Under the pieces are notes generated by a model. The model worked only from the letters and a program-made list of their open reading frames with translations. It made no database searches and was not told where the DNA came from. A DNA stretch of 64,000 nucleotides from Benincasa hispida (taxonomy: Eukaryota > Streptophyta > Magnoliopsida > Cucurbitales > Cucurbitaceae), in assembly GCF_009727055.1 (NCBI RefSeq), contig NC_052354.1, positions 53,118,960 through 53,182,959 of the forward strand, given 5' to 3'. Shown here piece after piece: positions 44,961 to 57,178 of the stretch. The stretch's first letter is position 1; every line of letters starts with the position of its first letter. The translations under genes and the position numbers were made by a program.

Positions 44961-45761
44961 AGTAGTTTTTTTGTGTGTGTTAAAATAACATTAGAATGTG
45001 GATAAAACAACAAAAGGGGAAAAAAGGGGGAAAAAATAAGGGAAAGTAAGTTTATGAGATCAAACGTAAAATTTTCCAAAGTGAAGGAACACAAATTTTT
45101 GGAAAAACATATAGTACTCTTTTATTGATAATTTAGACACCTAATTTGATGTAAAATTCTGTGCTAATTTTATGTTTAGTCTCAAACAATTAAGTTTTCT
45201 TTTCTTTCTTTTTTTTCCAATTTGATCTCTAATTTTTCAGAGCTTTCAAAATTTATCTTTTATGTATTGATTTTTTCAATTAAGTTTTTATCATCGCTAA
45301 ATATTAAAAGATATGGCGACATATAAATTTAAAAATACAAATGTATTTATTTTTCAGCCATTAATATATCAACATGTGAATAGATCGATTACTTGTATCA
45401 AGTACAATATCATATGTTAAATCGTTTGAAAATTTGAATTTGGTGCATTTTAAATTTATTATGAAGTATTGTGCCTGTTTAGGGGAACTTTTAACTCAAC
45501 TAAAAAGTGAAGTATTCCCCACTTGTTGTCTCACCCCAATTTTTTTTTTTAAAAAAAAAATAAAAGGAATTCAAAACTTTTTAAATATTAGAATCCAAAT
45601 TGATAAAATAACCCAATATTGGACTAAAACATATATCTATCTTATAGTTTTATTTTATGACTCTTGAGTGTTGCAAACAATTGAGAGCAATGCTGGAAAT
45701 TACCACCGTAGAGTTCTCAAATAAATAAATAAAAGTTGAAACCCACTTTTCACCTTAAACT

Positions 45762-45870
45762 TTCAATAACAATTTAGTCCTTAAACTTTAATTTGTAATA
45801 ATTTAATTTCTACAGTTTCAAATTTATAACAATTTAATCTTTGAATTTTAATAAGTATCAAGTTAGTTAT
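45762..45870. repeat. Degenerate ~35-40-bp tandem units
   Basis: AACAATTTAGTCCTTAAACT, then AATTTGTAATAATTTAATTT, then AATTTATAACAATTTAATCT mark three diverged units of the same phrase in a row. Confidence 0.5.
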
Positions 45871-46322
45871 TTGTAACGATTTAGTGATTATTATGAAAAA
45901 TATTATTAAATTTAATGAAATCTTATACACATATAGATAGAGAAACTGATCGAAAATTGCTTTTTTTAGTAAATAAATTACCATTAGAGTATATAGTGTA
46001 AAAAAGATAGGAAATTACGTGGGTGTATCCTAAGATGCGTCTATCTCTATATTTTCCATCTCATCATTAACATCAAAAAAGAATTAAAATATTTCAAAAA
46101 ATAAATAAAAGATTTGTCACATAATTTATTATGATATATATATATATGAAATTTAGTGTGCCAAAAATTCAACACCCAAAAGAAACAGCTAGCAACTTTT
46201 ATATCCAATAAGAGCACAAATTCCAAAGATTAGAAATGAATGATTTGGACAGATTTGTGTTTCTTAGGGCTGTGATTCCTTTCACTTTTTCCTATTAATT
46301 CCACAATGACATACCCATCATC

Positions 46323-46325
46323 CTT

Positions 46326-46357
<32 letters not shown>

Positions 46358-46366
46358 TTTTTTTTG
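46323..46366 (+). repeat. Long T-tract
   Basis: About 44 bases of T interrupted by a single C and bounded by a G. It could be the A-tail of a minus-strand retroposon, but the sequence on either side matches nothing recognised. Confidence 0.8.
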
Positions 46367-46428
46367 TTGTCTGTAAGTTGAGATTCCCTCTGCAAAAGTT
46401 GGAAGGAAAAAATTGCAATCATTCTCAA

Positions 46429-46635
46429 ATGAAAGCTTTCAAAACAGCCCCACCTCTGATTTTCTTTCTGTTCAGTTCATCTCTCTTCTTCTTCCTCTTC
46501 TGCCTCTCTTCTCAACCTTTATGTGACTCATTTTGTTTCTGTTTGCTGTCACATTCTCTCTATTTTATTTTGGATTTGGATTTTAGTTTAATATCTAAAT
46601 TCTTAGGTCTAGCTTTATGTATCTTTGGCCTTTGA
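46429..46635 (+). CDS. Candidate small secreted-type ORF, unproven
   Basis: A 68-codon frame starts MKAFKTAPPLIFFLFSSSLF, followed by a hydrophobic FLFCLSSQPLC stretch like a signal peptide, and ends at a TGA. It follows the long T-tract. The rest is cysteine- and phenylalanine-rich without a recognised domain. T-rich DNA readily encodes Phe/Leu/Ser stretches, so chance is a serious alternative. There is no family match and no splice evidence. Confidence 0.15.
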   Translation: MKAFKTAPPLIFFLFSSSLFFFLFCLSSQPLCDSFCFCLLSHSLYFILDLDFSLISKFLGLALCIFGL

Positions 46636-46873
46636 ACTCCAAAATTGTATAATAGGTCTCGAATCTTTCAATTCTATATTATCTAATAAGTCTTTCACAT
46701 GTTTAAATTTTTTAAAAAAATTATGGATCTAATAGATATACTATTGAAGTTTATGTCTAATAATGTGATCCTAAACTTAAATTTTGTGTTGAGTACATTT
46801 AAGAATTTTAGAAAAATGTTAAATAGGTCAAGGATTTATTATATGATCTATTTAGACGCAAAATTGAAAATTT

Positions 46874-47177
46874 AGACATCGTTTAATAACCATTTGATTA
46901 TTTGTTTTTTTGTCTTTGAAAATTAAGCCTACAAATCACACTTTCATCCACTGGTTTCCAAGTTTTGTTGACTACATTTTAGGAGTGTTTTCAAAACCAA
47001 GTTAAATTTTGAAAACTTAAAAAAATAGTTTTAAAAAACTTATTTTTGTTTTGAAATTTGGCTAAGAACTCAACTCTTTTACTTAAGAAATATGCAAATC
47101 ATGGTAACAAATTGAGAGAAAATAGGTTTAATTTTCAAAAACCAAAAACAAAAAACGAAATGGTTACAAACGGGACC
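46874..47177. repeat. MITE (copy 2 of the hAT-like family)
   Basis: The left arm AGACATCGTTTAATAACCAT, then TTGATTATTTGTTTTTTTG, pairs with the right arm AAACGAAATGGTTACAAACG then GGACC in inverted orientation. The interior matches the 43941 copy (TACTTAAGAAATATGCAAAT, TTTGGCTAAGAACTCAA). Confidence 0.65.
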
Positions 47178-47366
47178 TTAGGAATTTGTTGGACCAATTC
47201 TTAAAATTTAGGGAACAAATAGATACGTATTTGAAAGTTGGGTTAAACTTGTAATTTGATATCCTATTCTTTTAGTTTCTTTTTTTTTTTTTTTACCTAT
47301 GGAATATTTGAACTCTTTGAGAGAGTATGCCCATCTTGATGCTACATTGACTAAACACTTGTAGAT

Positions 47367-47388
47367 AGAAAGAAAGAAAGAAAGAAAG
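47367..47388 (+). repeat. (GAAA)n microsatellite
   Basis: Five AGAA/GAAA units in a row. Confidence 0.8.
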
Positions 47389-48530
47389 TTGTATGTGTGA
47401 ATGATATATATGTCCAATATGGACTTTTCAAATGGTCCTTTTCCATCACCATCTTTATCTTTCTTTATTTTTTTAACCCTAAGGTTTTTTTTTTCTTTTT
47501 GGAAAAATCCTTAGGTTTATAATTAATGTTTGATTGGGAATATAAATAAATATGTTAATGATGGGGGGAAAAATAAAATGGTATAACATAGAAAAATAGA
47601 GATAGGAGACAAAAGCACAAGTTATAAGAGTCAGTTGATTCTTAAACAAGTGAAAGGGACACAACATGCCATGAAAGTCACAACTTCCCACCCACTTTGC
47701 TTATTATCAAAGCAAATGTTTTTTTTTTTTTTTTTTTTTTTTGCTTTATTTTTTTTTATTTTATTTTTAGGGTTTGTATTTTATTTATATTTTGTTATAA
47801 AGTGAGGGTCAAGAGTCTTAATCAACTTTTCCAACTCCGACAACAAAGGCATAATAGTGATGTCAACACAACATTTTTGCATCAAAATTATGGGACAAGT
47901 TTTGGTTTTGTTGTTGGTAGGAACTTTTGGATTAATTAGAAGAATATTGTTGTTTAAAAAAGACGAACAAAAACATGTCATTTGATCTTGGAAAAAAAAT
48001 TACTATGGATATTGTTAAACATCATTTAAGAACGATATATATGAGATCTAAAGAAATTATATATAAAAAAAAACCGTCGCATAAACAGATGGAGTAGGTT
48101 ATAATTAATACAAGAGTACTAGAGTTTTTCTTTTGATTCTAACACACATGCACATATCTCATTTATCTTTTATTTTTAAGTACTTAAAAATGTCTGATTC
48201 CCCCTTCCCATATATTGTCAAAAAAAAAAAGAATCATAATATGATATTTAGAGAGCATATTTTAGAATGATTTTAAAACTCTTAAAATAATTTTGGCATA
48301 TTCAAAATCACTTTGAAACATGCTTTTTAGTGACTTAAGATCCATTTTATTCTACAAAAATTGCATTAAAAGTGTAAAAGCAGATATTAAATTGATATAT
48401 ACTGAAGGATTAAAGTCATGTTTTTAAGAGTTTTTGAACGTAATACAAAAGTGGTTTTAAGCATTTTAAAATCGCTCTCAAATATGGTTTTGACCAACGC
48501 CTAATCGAAATGAAGCATTTCATATTTAAA

Positions 48531-48650
48531 CTTTTTTTTTTTTTTTTCGGATGAGAGATTCAAACCTATCAAACCCTTAGCAACTAAGGAGAAATATTAT
48601 GTTAATTACCATCAAGCTAATCTCATATTGGAAGTCGTGTTTAGTTAATA
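48531..48650 (-). repeat. tRNA-derived SINE candidate, antisense
   Basis: On the minus strand TTAGCTTGATGGTAATTAAC (A-box-like) is followed about 45 bp later by GGTTTGAATCT (B-box-like, close to GGTTCGANTCC). A terminal A-tract follows, seen as T18 at 48531-48548 on the plus strand. The length of about 120 bp and the tail suit a SINE. No target duplication was found. Confidence 0.45.
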
Positions 48651-49762
48651 ATACATTTCAAAGTAGTTGTCTATTTTATATCTAGTTCAAATATGGATCA
48701 CAATATAATTTAGAGTACTATTCTATTTGAAAATTAAGGTCATTTTATAACTATTTTGTTCGTTTTAACTTTTGAAAATTATACTTGTATTCTCATCCTT
48801 ATTTATTATAGTTTTTCTAAAGAAACATTCGAATTCATGGTCAAAATATTATTCTTCTAAAAAAAAGTCGTATGTATAAGTAGTATACTTTATTAGTTTA
48901 ATCTTTAAAAACAAAAAGAATAAATAAATAAATACTAAACTTAAGGGCTTTTTAGTAAAAACGGAAATATAAAACAAGGAATTCAATGAAAATATGGTCA
49001 TATTTCATGCTTTTAGATATTGTTTGGTAGTAAATCCAAAAATTAGATTTTAATTTAAGCTATTTGTTTTAAATGTGTTTGATGGAGTATTTATATAAAC
49101 CATAAAACTAATTTTAGTTATCTACTAAATATTAGGTTGATTATAGACTATTATGAATTAATTTATAGACATATTCTATTCAAAAAAAAAATTATAATTA
49201 TTAATTTATAATACTAGATCATTTATGTTTCATTACATTACTCATATTTTAATTTAAAAAATGAATGGAGTTTATTACCTAATATACTATATTTCTAAAG
49301 GTTTTTGTTCTTATTTAATATAATTATGCATTTTAAAATTCAAAATTCAAAATCTGGATATACTGAAAATATAAAAATGTTGTTTTCACAATTTGAATGG
49401 TTTGAATCACGCAATTCAAGAATAATTTTAAGAAATATAATTCAGATTGTCTACCAAACACATATTTTTTCAATTCAGTGAATCTGAAAACATAAAACAA
49501 AATCTAGATTACTAATTAAACAGAACCTAAAATAGAATCTAGATTGTTAACCAAATAGACTCTAAATGATTTCGTTTTTTTGTGTTTCTTTATTAAAATT
49601 GGTACCTTTCTTCCTCAACAACATTTTAACCATGATTTTCATTTTTATTTAAGAAAATATTTGAAATCTTATTCCAAATTCTAACCACAAAAAACAAGTT
49701 TTTAAAAATTATTATTTTTTTAATTCGAAACTTATTTGGAATTTGAAAATGTGTTTAGAAAG

Positions 49763-49786
49763 TAAATAATAATAATAATAATAATA
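49763..49786 (+). repeat. (TAA)n microsatellite
   Basis: Seven to eight TAA units in a row. Confidence 0.85.
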
Positions 49787-50816
49787 AAAAGAATCATAAC
49801 TGATTAATGTACAAAAGTTAAAACTAATTGATTATCAAACATGGCATACAAGTTTTATTTACCCTTAAACTAAAAGATTGGTTAAAAAAACTACAAAAAC
49901 TGAATTAGATATCACAAAATGTTTGAAATGAGAGAAGATTATATACCATATATGGGATAATTGGTGTTATTATATTGGTGTTCTTTTTTAATTATATGTC
50001 AACCACAATACAAAATTTCCCTTCTCAACACTCATCAAATTACAACAAATTTGAGGGTTTTGTATGGATAGATATGGCTCTATATATATTAAAGGAGCAA
50101 CTTGTAACACTCCTTCCTCATTTCGACTCAATTATAATGTTTTGATTTATAATGTTATGATATTGCTTGACGTGTAAGGATTAAAAATTTGAGTATTTGA
50201 CTTATTAGTTGATGATAAATGTCTTCACTAATTCAGTTAAACTATACTCAAATTTGGTTGTATATTTTTCTTCGTCTATAAGTTTTGGCTTGAAAGTTGA
50301 TGTATAATTAACCGCCATTATATATATATCTATAGATTGAACTATAGCCCTCAATATGTGTGTGTGTATATATATATTTAACAAATTTGATATACTAGCT
50401 AGCTACACCATATATATAATCTACATCTTTTAATATCAATGTTTATACTAAAAAATGGTAGTTTTCTACTTAAAACTATTAAGACTTTTAAATGTTTACG
50501 ACGAAATAGAATTTTAAAGACTAATGTGTAATTTAAATTAGAAATATAATTTGAAGAAATTAATTAAAATATATTGTGAAATTAAATAGTGTACATAATC
50601 TATTTACTCTCACTTGTTGAATTAAAATAATAATAATAATAAGGGTTACCTTTTTCAATGTAATTACAAAAGATAATAATAAATCACAAGGGTGGGTCTT
50701 GGACTCTATCTTCTTCATGGGTCAATACATCTGGCCGATGGGCTCAAATGCATCACGTGCAACTCACGTGCGCCCTTTGAGAACTTAATAATTGGGAATA
50801 CACATGTATGCGTAAG

Positions 50817-51195
50817 TATTCTAAATATTATGATAATAGATGTTCATTAAATATTTATGCTTATTGTCCATAGACTATGTGAGCATGCCCTCGTTTCTGA
50901 AAATGTTGTCTATGTGTCTTAACATTATACATTATTAGTGTCCATGTAATCCACCCCTACTTACCAAATTTTATATAGTGGCATTTTGTGGGTTTTGGAA
51001 GATACACATTGGACAAATTTCATGAGAATTAGAGAAAGTGGAGAGTTTAGAGAAATTTCTTAATTTATATTTTGCTAATTTATTTTATTTTTATTTTAAT
51101 ATTTATTTATTTATTTATTATATTATATTATATTTATTTTAATATTATATTTTATTGGTATATGTGTTCCTGTTGTGCTTCTCAAGTTCACAATA
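50817..51195 (+). mobile_element. 5' LTR of the copia element
   Basis: It begins TATTCTAAATATTATGATAA (decayed from TGTTATAAAT...) and ends AAGTTCACAATA. Shared blocks with the 3' LTR include AAATATTATGATAAT, GTGGCATTTTGTG, GAGAAAGTGGA and the ATTTATTTATTTTA-rich end. A PBS-like CGTTATCGGTACGAG follows at once (51196-51210). Confidence 0.88.
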
Positions 51196-51357
51196 CGTTA
51201 TCGGTACGAGCTTCTATTGTTTTTCCTACTAAAGATAGGTCCTAAAGGTATGTCGATTTTTTCTTTTTCGTTGTAACTAATAAATTTTATGTTATTTTAC
51301 ATATTTAATATCTATTAAATTTCTAATATAAATACAATATTTTATGATAATGTTGTC

Positions 51358-52231
51358 ATGAAAAATCTCAAAAAATTAGAATTTTTCGCCCTTGATATTA
51401 ATGACAATAATTATTTGTCATGGGTGCTTGATACCAAAATCCACCTGGATGCTATGAATCTTGGAGAAACTATTAAAGAAGGAAATACGACATCCAGTCA
51501 GGACAAAACAAAAGTTATGATTTTCCTTCGTCATCATCTCCATGAGGGATTGAAAATGGAGTATTTTACCGTAAAAGATCCTGTATCTTGTGGAAGATTT
51601 TGAAAGAGATGTATGATCATTAAAAAACAATTATTCTTCCTAAAACTCGTATGAGTGGATGCACTTGAGGCTCCAAGATTTCAAATTAGTAAGTGGTTAT
51701 AACTCCGCATTATTCAAAACCAGTTCAAAACTGTTGTTATACGGAGAGAAAATTACTGATGCTGGTATGTTAGAGAAGACATTTTCTACATTTCATGTCT
51801 CAAATATGCTCCTACAACATCAATATCGAGAGAAAGGTTTTAAACAATATTTTGAATTGATTTCATGTCTTCTCGTGGCCGAACAAATTTACGAGTTATT
51901 AATGAAAAACCATGAATCTAAACTAACTGAAACAACACCATTCCATGAAGTAAATACTATGAATTTTAATAATAATCTTGGTCGTGGTCGTGGTCATGGT
52001 CATGACTGTGGCCGAGGAAGAAATCATTATTATTTTTGTGGTGATCGTTCTAAGCATTCAAATTTCAAAAGAACAATACAAAATGATGATCAAAAAGGAA
52101 ATGCTCCACAATATAAGAGTTCAAAAAGTGTTAAAAATAAAGTCTTCCGATGTGGAATGACTGGGCATTGGTCACGTACCTGTCATACGTCAAAATATTT
52201 AGTTGATCTCTATCAAGCATCCCTGAAGTAA
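51358..52231 (+). pseudogene. copia gag (UBN2-type) with zinc knuckle, broken
   Basis: The frame at 51358-51603 reads MKNLKKLEFFALDINDNNYL, then SWVLDTKIHLDAMNLGETI, typical of a copia gag N-terminus. A stop at 51601-51603 and a frame change break it. The second frame at 51659-52231 (MHLRLQDFKLVSGYNSALFK) goes on through a Gly/Arg/His-rich tract to a zinc knuckle CGMTGHWSRTCHT (about 52150-52188). The first Cys pair of the CCHC is reduced: FRCGMTGHWSRTC has C-x7... in place of C-x2-C. Confidence 0.82.
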
Positions 52232-52525
52232 AAAGAGAAAAAATGTGGAAACAAATTTTGCATACTAGGATAATGACATATTTGACCCTCCTATATGACA
52301 AATTTGGATGTGGCGGACTTCCTCGAATCTTCTGGATAGAAAATTGGCAGAATTAATAGAACATCAAGTGTTTCCTTTGATTTTGAAAATATCTAGATTT
52401 AATGTTGTTTTTTTTTCTCTTCATCTCCATTTTTTTTTTCTCTTAGTAGTATACCCCAAATTTTATTTTTCTTATTGTAACTATTTTCTTTTAATGAAGA
52501 ATCCTGTATCATTTTCATATGTAAG

Positions 52526-54480
52526 GTGACTAGAAAAATGAGTAAAGAAGATCTATGTTTGGCAGACAGTGCAACTACACATACAATACTTACAAGTAGA
52601 AAATATTTTTTAAAACTGACAATGTTGGAAGCAAAAGTCAATACAATATCAGGTTCTGCAAACCTAATTGAAGGGTTTGGAAAAGAAAATATTATTTTGT
52701 CTAGAGGAACAAAATTTACAATTGACAATGCATTGTTCTCTAGTCAATCAAAGAGAAATCTACTTAGTTTTAAAGATATACGTTACAATTATTATCATAT
52801 TAAGACTGATAGAAAGAATAATATGGAATACCTTATATCATATATACCATCTCATATGAAAAACGTATACTGGAAGAGTTGCTTACTTTATCTTCTGTAT
52901 TATATTATACTCATATACGAGTAATTGAAACATATGCAACAATGAACCTAGAGATGTCCAAAAAATCCATGGGGTCAAGGCCCTGCGGGGCGTGGAATCC
53001 TCAAATACATGGGGAATGGGGGAGGGAGTGGGAAATTTTTTCCCCGTTTGCAATTCGGGGCGGGGGCCGGGAATATATTCCCCGATCTCAACCCCACCTC
53101 TTGTCCCCGCCCCGCCCGACTTTTATATATAAATTATAAATTTATAATATATATTTTTTTAATATTAATATTGTAGACTTTGTTAGGATAATTATAGAGG
53201 TTTTAATTATTTAAGTTTAAGACTTTATTACTTTAATTCCTTAGCTGTTATAATATTTAAAATAGGATGTTCTAATTGTTTAATTTTAATTTATAAAAAT
53301 TATGAGAATTTAACATTTTAATTATATCTTTTTAAATTGAATGTGTATTAATGTTTTTATTACCAAAATTGATAATATTTTATTTAAATGAAAGTTGTGT
53401 TGGATATATTTAAAGAATTTTTGAAAATATATATTTAATTGAAAAAAAATTGTTAGAAAAAAATGATGGCAGGAAAATTTTCCCCGCGGAAAAATTCGCG
53501 GGGACAACAAATGGAATAGGGGGTAGGGACGGGGACAGAGAGAGTTTCCCCATCCCTGTCCTGCTCTATGAACATCTCTAATGAACCTAAAGTTCATGAA
53601 TCCATATATATTCACATTTTGGCATGACAGATTATGTCATCCAGGGTCTATAATGATGAAGAGAATTATTGAGAATTCAAATGGGCACCCATTGAAGAGC
53701 CAAAAGGTTCTTCAATCTAATGAATTATCATGTGATGCTTGCTCTTAAGGCAAATTAATCATTAAATCATCACCAATCAAAGTAGGGACTGAATCACCTG
53801 TATTTTTAGAATGAATTCATGGTGATATATGTGGATCTATTAACCCACCAAGTGGACCATTTAGATATTTCATGGTATTAATAGAAGCATCCAACAGATA
53901 ATCACATGTGTACTTATTATCAAATCAAAATCGTGCATTTGTAAGATTACTTGCTCAAATAATTAATTTAAGAGCATAATTTTCTGATTATACAATTAAG
54001 ACCATTCGTCTTGATAATGCAGATGAATTTACATCACAAGTTTTTTATAATTATTGTATGTCAATTGGGATAAGTGTTGAATATCCTATAGCTCATGTTC
54101 ACACACAAAATGGTTTAGCAAAATCATTCATAAAACGTATACAGTTAATTGCTAGACCATTGCTTATGAGAGCTAAGCTTCCTATACCTATATAGGGACA
54201 TGCTATTTTGCATGCAGCAACACTTGTATGCATTAGGCTAGTAGTTTATCATAAATACTCGCCATTACAATTAGCTTATGACCATAAGTCAAATATTTTC
54301 CATATGAGATTTTTTGGATATGCAATATATGTTCCAATTACTCCACCACAACGTAAGAGGTTAGGAATATATATTGGATATGATCCCCATCAATTATTAA
54401 ATATCTTGAACCCCTAACAAGTGATGTACTTATTGCACAATTTGTTGATCGTCGTTTTAGTGAGACAAATTTTCTAACAT
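52526..54480 (+). pseudogene. copia protease and integrase, split by a TIR element
   Basis: The protease core LADSATTHTIL (about 52557-52589) has DSA in place of the usual DSG. The frame runs to 52924 and is cut by the insertion at 52950-53579. After it come the GAG-pre-integrase block (HDRLCHPGSIMMKRI near 53625-53668; SNELSCDAC near 53717-53743), HGDICGSINPPSGPFRYFMV (about 53818-53880), TIRLDNADEFTSQ (about 54000-54042) and NGLAKSFIKRIQLIARPLL (about 54110-54165), the usual copia core. Stops near 53747 and 54196 disable it. Confidence 0.85.
52950..53579. mobile_element. TIR element with GC-rich ends and 9-bp TSD, inside copia pol
   Basis: The ends AGAGATGTCCA and TGAACATCTCT are inverted repeats. 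They are flanked by the direct duplication AATGAACCT (52941-52949 and 53580-53588). If the TIR is taken as TAGAGATG, the duplication is 8 bp. About 150 bp at the left and 120 bp at the right are GC-rich with GGGGCGGGG and CCCCGC(G)GG motifs; the middle is AT-rich. Removing it rejoins the interrupted copia reading sense (TMNLE before, PKVHES after). The superfamily (hAT or Mutator-like) is open. Confidence 0.88.
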
Positions 54481-55049
54481 TAGGGAAAGGAATTTAGAAG
54501 TTGGAAAAAAAAATTACATGGAATGCATCATTATTATCTCATTTAGATCCCCGTACAGATCAATGTGAACTTGAAGTTCAGAAGATAATTCATTTGCAAA
54601 ATATAGCAAATCAGTTCCATATGCATTTATAGATGTAAATAAAGTAACTAAGTCACATAGATCAATTGCAAATGTTTCATCGAAAATTGATATCCTAACA
54701 CAACAAGTTATTACTAATGAGTCTGGAAAATGCAAGAAGCATGGTAAACTAGTGAGTTTCAAAGATAAAAATCATCGAAAAAGAAAAGTAATTAATAGTC
54801 AAGAAGACTTGATTGAGGATGTGAATACCTATGAAGAAACTCATGACATGACCAATGACGAAAGTGGAATACATAAAGATAATAATGAGATTTCAATAAA
54901 CTATATCATGGTAGGAAAAAGATGAAACCAAACTAAGCAATCGAGGCAGAATTAAACTCACTTTCAAAATATCAGGTTTTTGGATCAGTAGTCTAAACAC
55001 CAGAAAATGTCAAATCTGTGGGATATAAATGAGTATTTGTGAGAGAAAG

Positions 55050-57000
55050 AAATGAAAATATAAAGCAAAACTAGTTACACAAGGTTTCTCACAAAGACCT
55101 GACATTGATTATGAAGAGACGTATTCTCCGGTGGTGGATACAATTACATTAAGATATTTAATTGATCTGATTGTGTATGAAAATCTAGACATGCATCTTA
55201 TGGATGTAGTCACAACATATTTATATGGATCTCTTGACAATGATATTTATATGAGAATCCTAGAATGATTTAAGGTACCTAAAACATATAAATCAAATTC
55301 TCGGGAATTGTATTCAATAAAGTTACAGAGATCGCTATATGAATTGAAATAATCAGGACGAATATGATACAATCGCCTAAATGGATATTTTTTGAAAGAA
55401 GAATATCAAAACAATCCAATATATCCATGTATTTTTATTTAAAAAAAAAAAAACTGTCAAGATTTTCTATTATAATTATATATGTTGATAATTTAAACAC
55501 AGTTGGAACTCCTGAATAGCTTTCAAAGGCAATAGAATAGATGAAAGATCTTGGAAAAAAAAATTGCCTTGGCTTACAAATTAAGCATTTAGCAGATGAG
55601 GTATTTGTTCATCAGTCAACTTATATAGGAAATTTTTTTAAGAGGTTTTTGTGAAAGTTTTTTAACCTAACCTAGATGGCCAAACAGAATGCAAACAATC
55701 AGCAGAAATAAATCGAAAGCAGTAAAGAACGAACACCAAGATATATAGTAGTTCGACCAGTTTAGTCTACATCCACTTCGAGAACCAGTTTGGATTAATT
55801 TTATTATGAGCAATAAGGAATGTACAAATTACATATAATCAACAATAAACCAATTTGTAATTTAATATCCACTGATACTGAGAGATTTACATTAGACGTC
55901 GTCTCTGCCACCGAGAACAATCCACTGTAAAACAGCCCAAAATAGTGCACTACCACCTCTGACTGGCGAACCACGTGTAGACTCGCACGTCTCTCTCTCG
56001 CTGTCAACCTGCCAAATGAACTGCCTGATCAGACCGGACCGCACTTCTACATGGACACCCACACTCGAACCCGATAGACATCCGTCGAAAACCGAGACCA
56101 CCTGTCTCTCTGACGATCTCGCCGGATGGAAACCAGTCGACTCCCTACGTCATGCTGTCGCACGGCCGAATACCAGACGGCTGCGTTAAAAACCCAACGA
56201 CTTCACCCCCTTTTATATGGACAAAGCACATCCATTGAACATTCCAATGGAAGTTCGTTCACTAGATGTGAAGAAAGATATATTTTGACCTCGAGATGAT
56301 AATGAAGAACTTCTTGGTTCTGAAGTACCATATCTTAGTGCAATTAGTGCACTTATGTATCTTACTAATAATACAAGACCAGATATTATATTTTCATAAA
56401 ATTTATTAGCAAGATATAGTTCTTTTCCAACAAAAAGACAATGAAACATAATTAAACATATACTTCGTTATCTCCGAACGATTGATATGAGTTTGTTTTA
56501 TTCAAATAAATCAAATTTTGATCTAGTTGGTTATGCACATTCTGGATATTTATCTAATCCATATAAAGCTAAATCTTAAATAGGTTATCTATTCACATGT
56601 GGATGAACTTTTGTATCGTGATGGTTAGTGAAATAGACCATAACGGCTACTTCCTCAAATCATGCTGAAATTCTTGCAATTCATGAGGCTAGTCGAGAAT
56701 GCTATGGATAAGATCAATGACTCAGCACATTCGTGAAACATGTGGTTTGTCCTTTAATAAAAATCTTCCAATAATATTATACGAAGACAATACAACATGC
56801 ATATCCCAAATCAAATGAGAATAAATTAAAGGAGATATAACGAAGCATATTTCACCAAAGCTTTTCTACACTCATGGTCTTAAAAAAAATGGTGATATCA
56901 CTGTACAACAAATTTGTTCAAAAGATAACCTAGCAAACTTATTTGCAAAGGCATTACCTACCACAATTTTTGAAATCTAGTGCACAACATTGGAATGGGA
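55050..57000 (+). pseudogene. copia reverse transcriptase and RNase H, split by an insertion
   Basis: The RT part reads LVTQGFSQRPDIDYEETYSP (about 55070-55128), VTTYLYGSLDNDIYM (about 55208-55252) and SLYELK (about 55330). It goes on to HQSTYIGNFFKRF (about 55610-55648), where a 561-bp segment intervenes. Coding sense then resumes as YMDKAHPLNIPMEVRSLDVK (56214-56272), EVPYLSAISALMYLTNNTRP (about 56320-56380) and the RNase H (SNHAEILAIHEASREC near 56655-56702). Multiple stops exist. Confidence 0.82.
55650..56210 (-). mobile_element. GC-rich 561-bp insertion, likely a solo LTR in antisense
   Basis: It interrupts the copia RT end between codons for KRF and YMDK. Its plus-strand edges are TGTGAAAGTTTTTTAACC and ACTTCACCCC, with TTTT (or GTTTT/CTTTT) repeated at both sides as a short, imperfect duplication. 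On the minus strand it has a GC-rich first half, TATTAAATTAC- and CTCATAATAAAATTAATCC-type AT-rich sequence (AATAAAA at about 55797) and a C/T-rich end (TTTGGCCATCTAGGTTAGG), like the U3-R-U5 layout of a small LTR. It has no coding frame of note. Solo-LTR status is inferred. Confidence 0.5.
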
Positions 57001-57178
57001 CAACTTAGAGATCTTAAGTGATGTTTCCATGAAGAGGAGTAAATATACTTTTTAGGAGTATAAATTATATGAAATATGTACTTTTTGCTCTTCACTACGA
57101 TTTTTTCTCATTGGATTATTTCCTATTAAGGTTTTAATGAGGCATATTTCATATATATAATGGGCATCTAAGGAAGAG

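Larger units (their letters stand above)
39260..50816. other. AT-rich intergenic region with MITEs and simple repeats
   Basis: This 11.5-kb stretch holds no gene that I can support. It contains inverted-repeat elements (41061-41362, 43941-44458, 46874-47177), tRNA-promoter-like remnants (42190-42370, 48531-48650), degenerate tandem units (40730-41060, 45762-45870), several microsatellites and long T-runs. Remaining open frames are low-complexity or lack any family pattern. Confidence 0.6.

Noticed and set aside
46306..46428. N-terminal extension with a poly-Phe run (T-tract)
   Set aside because: A translated T-homopolymer; not protein-like.
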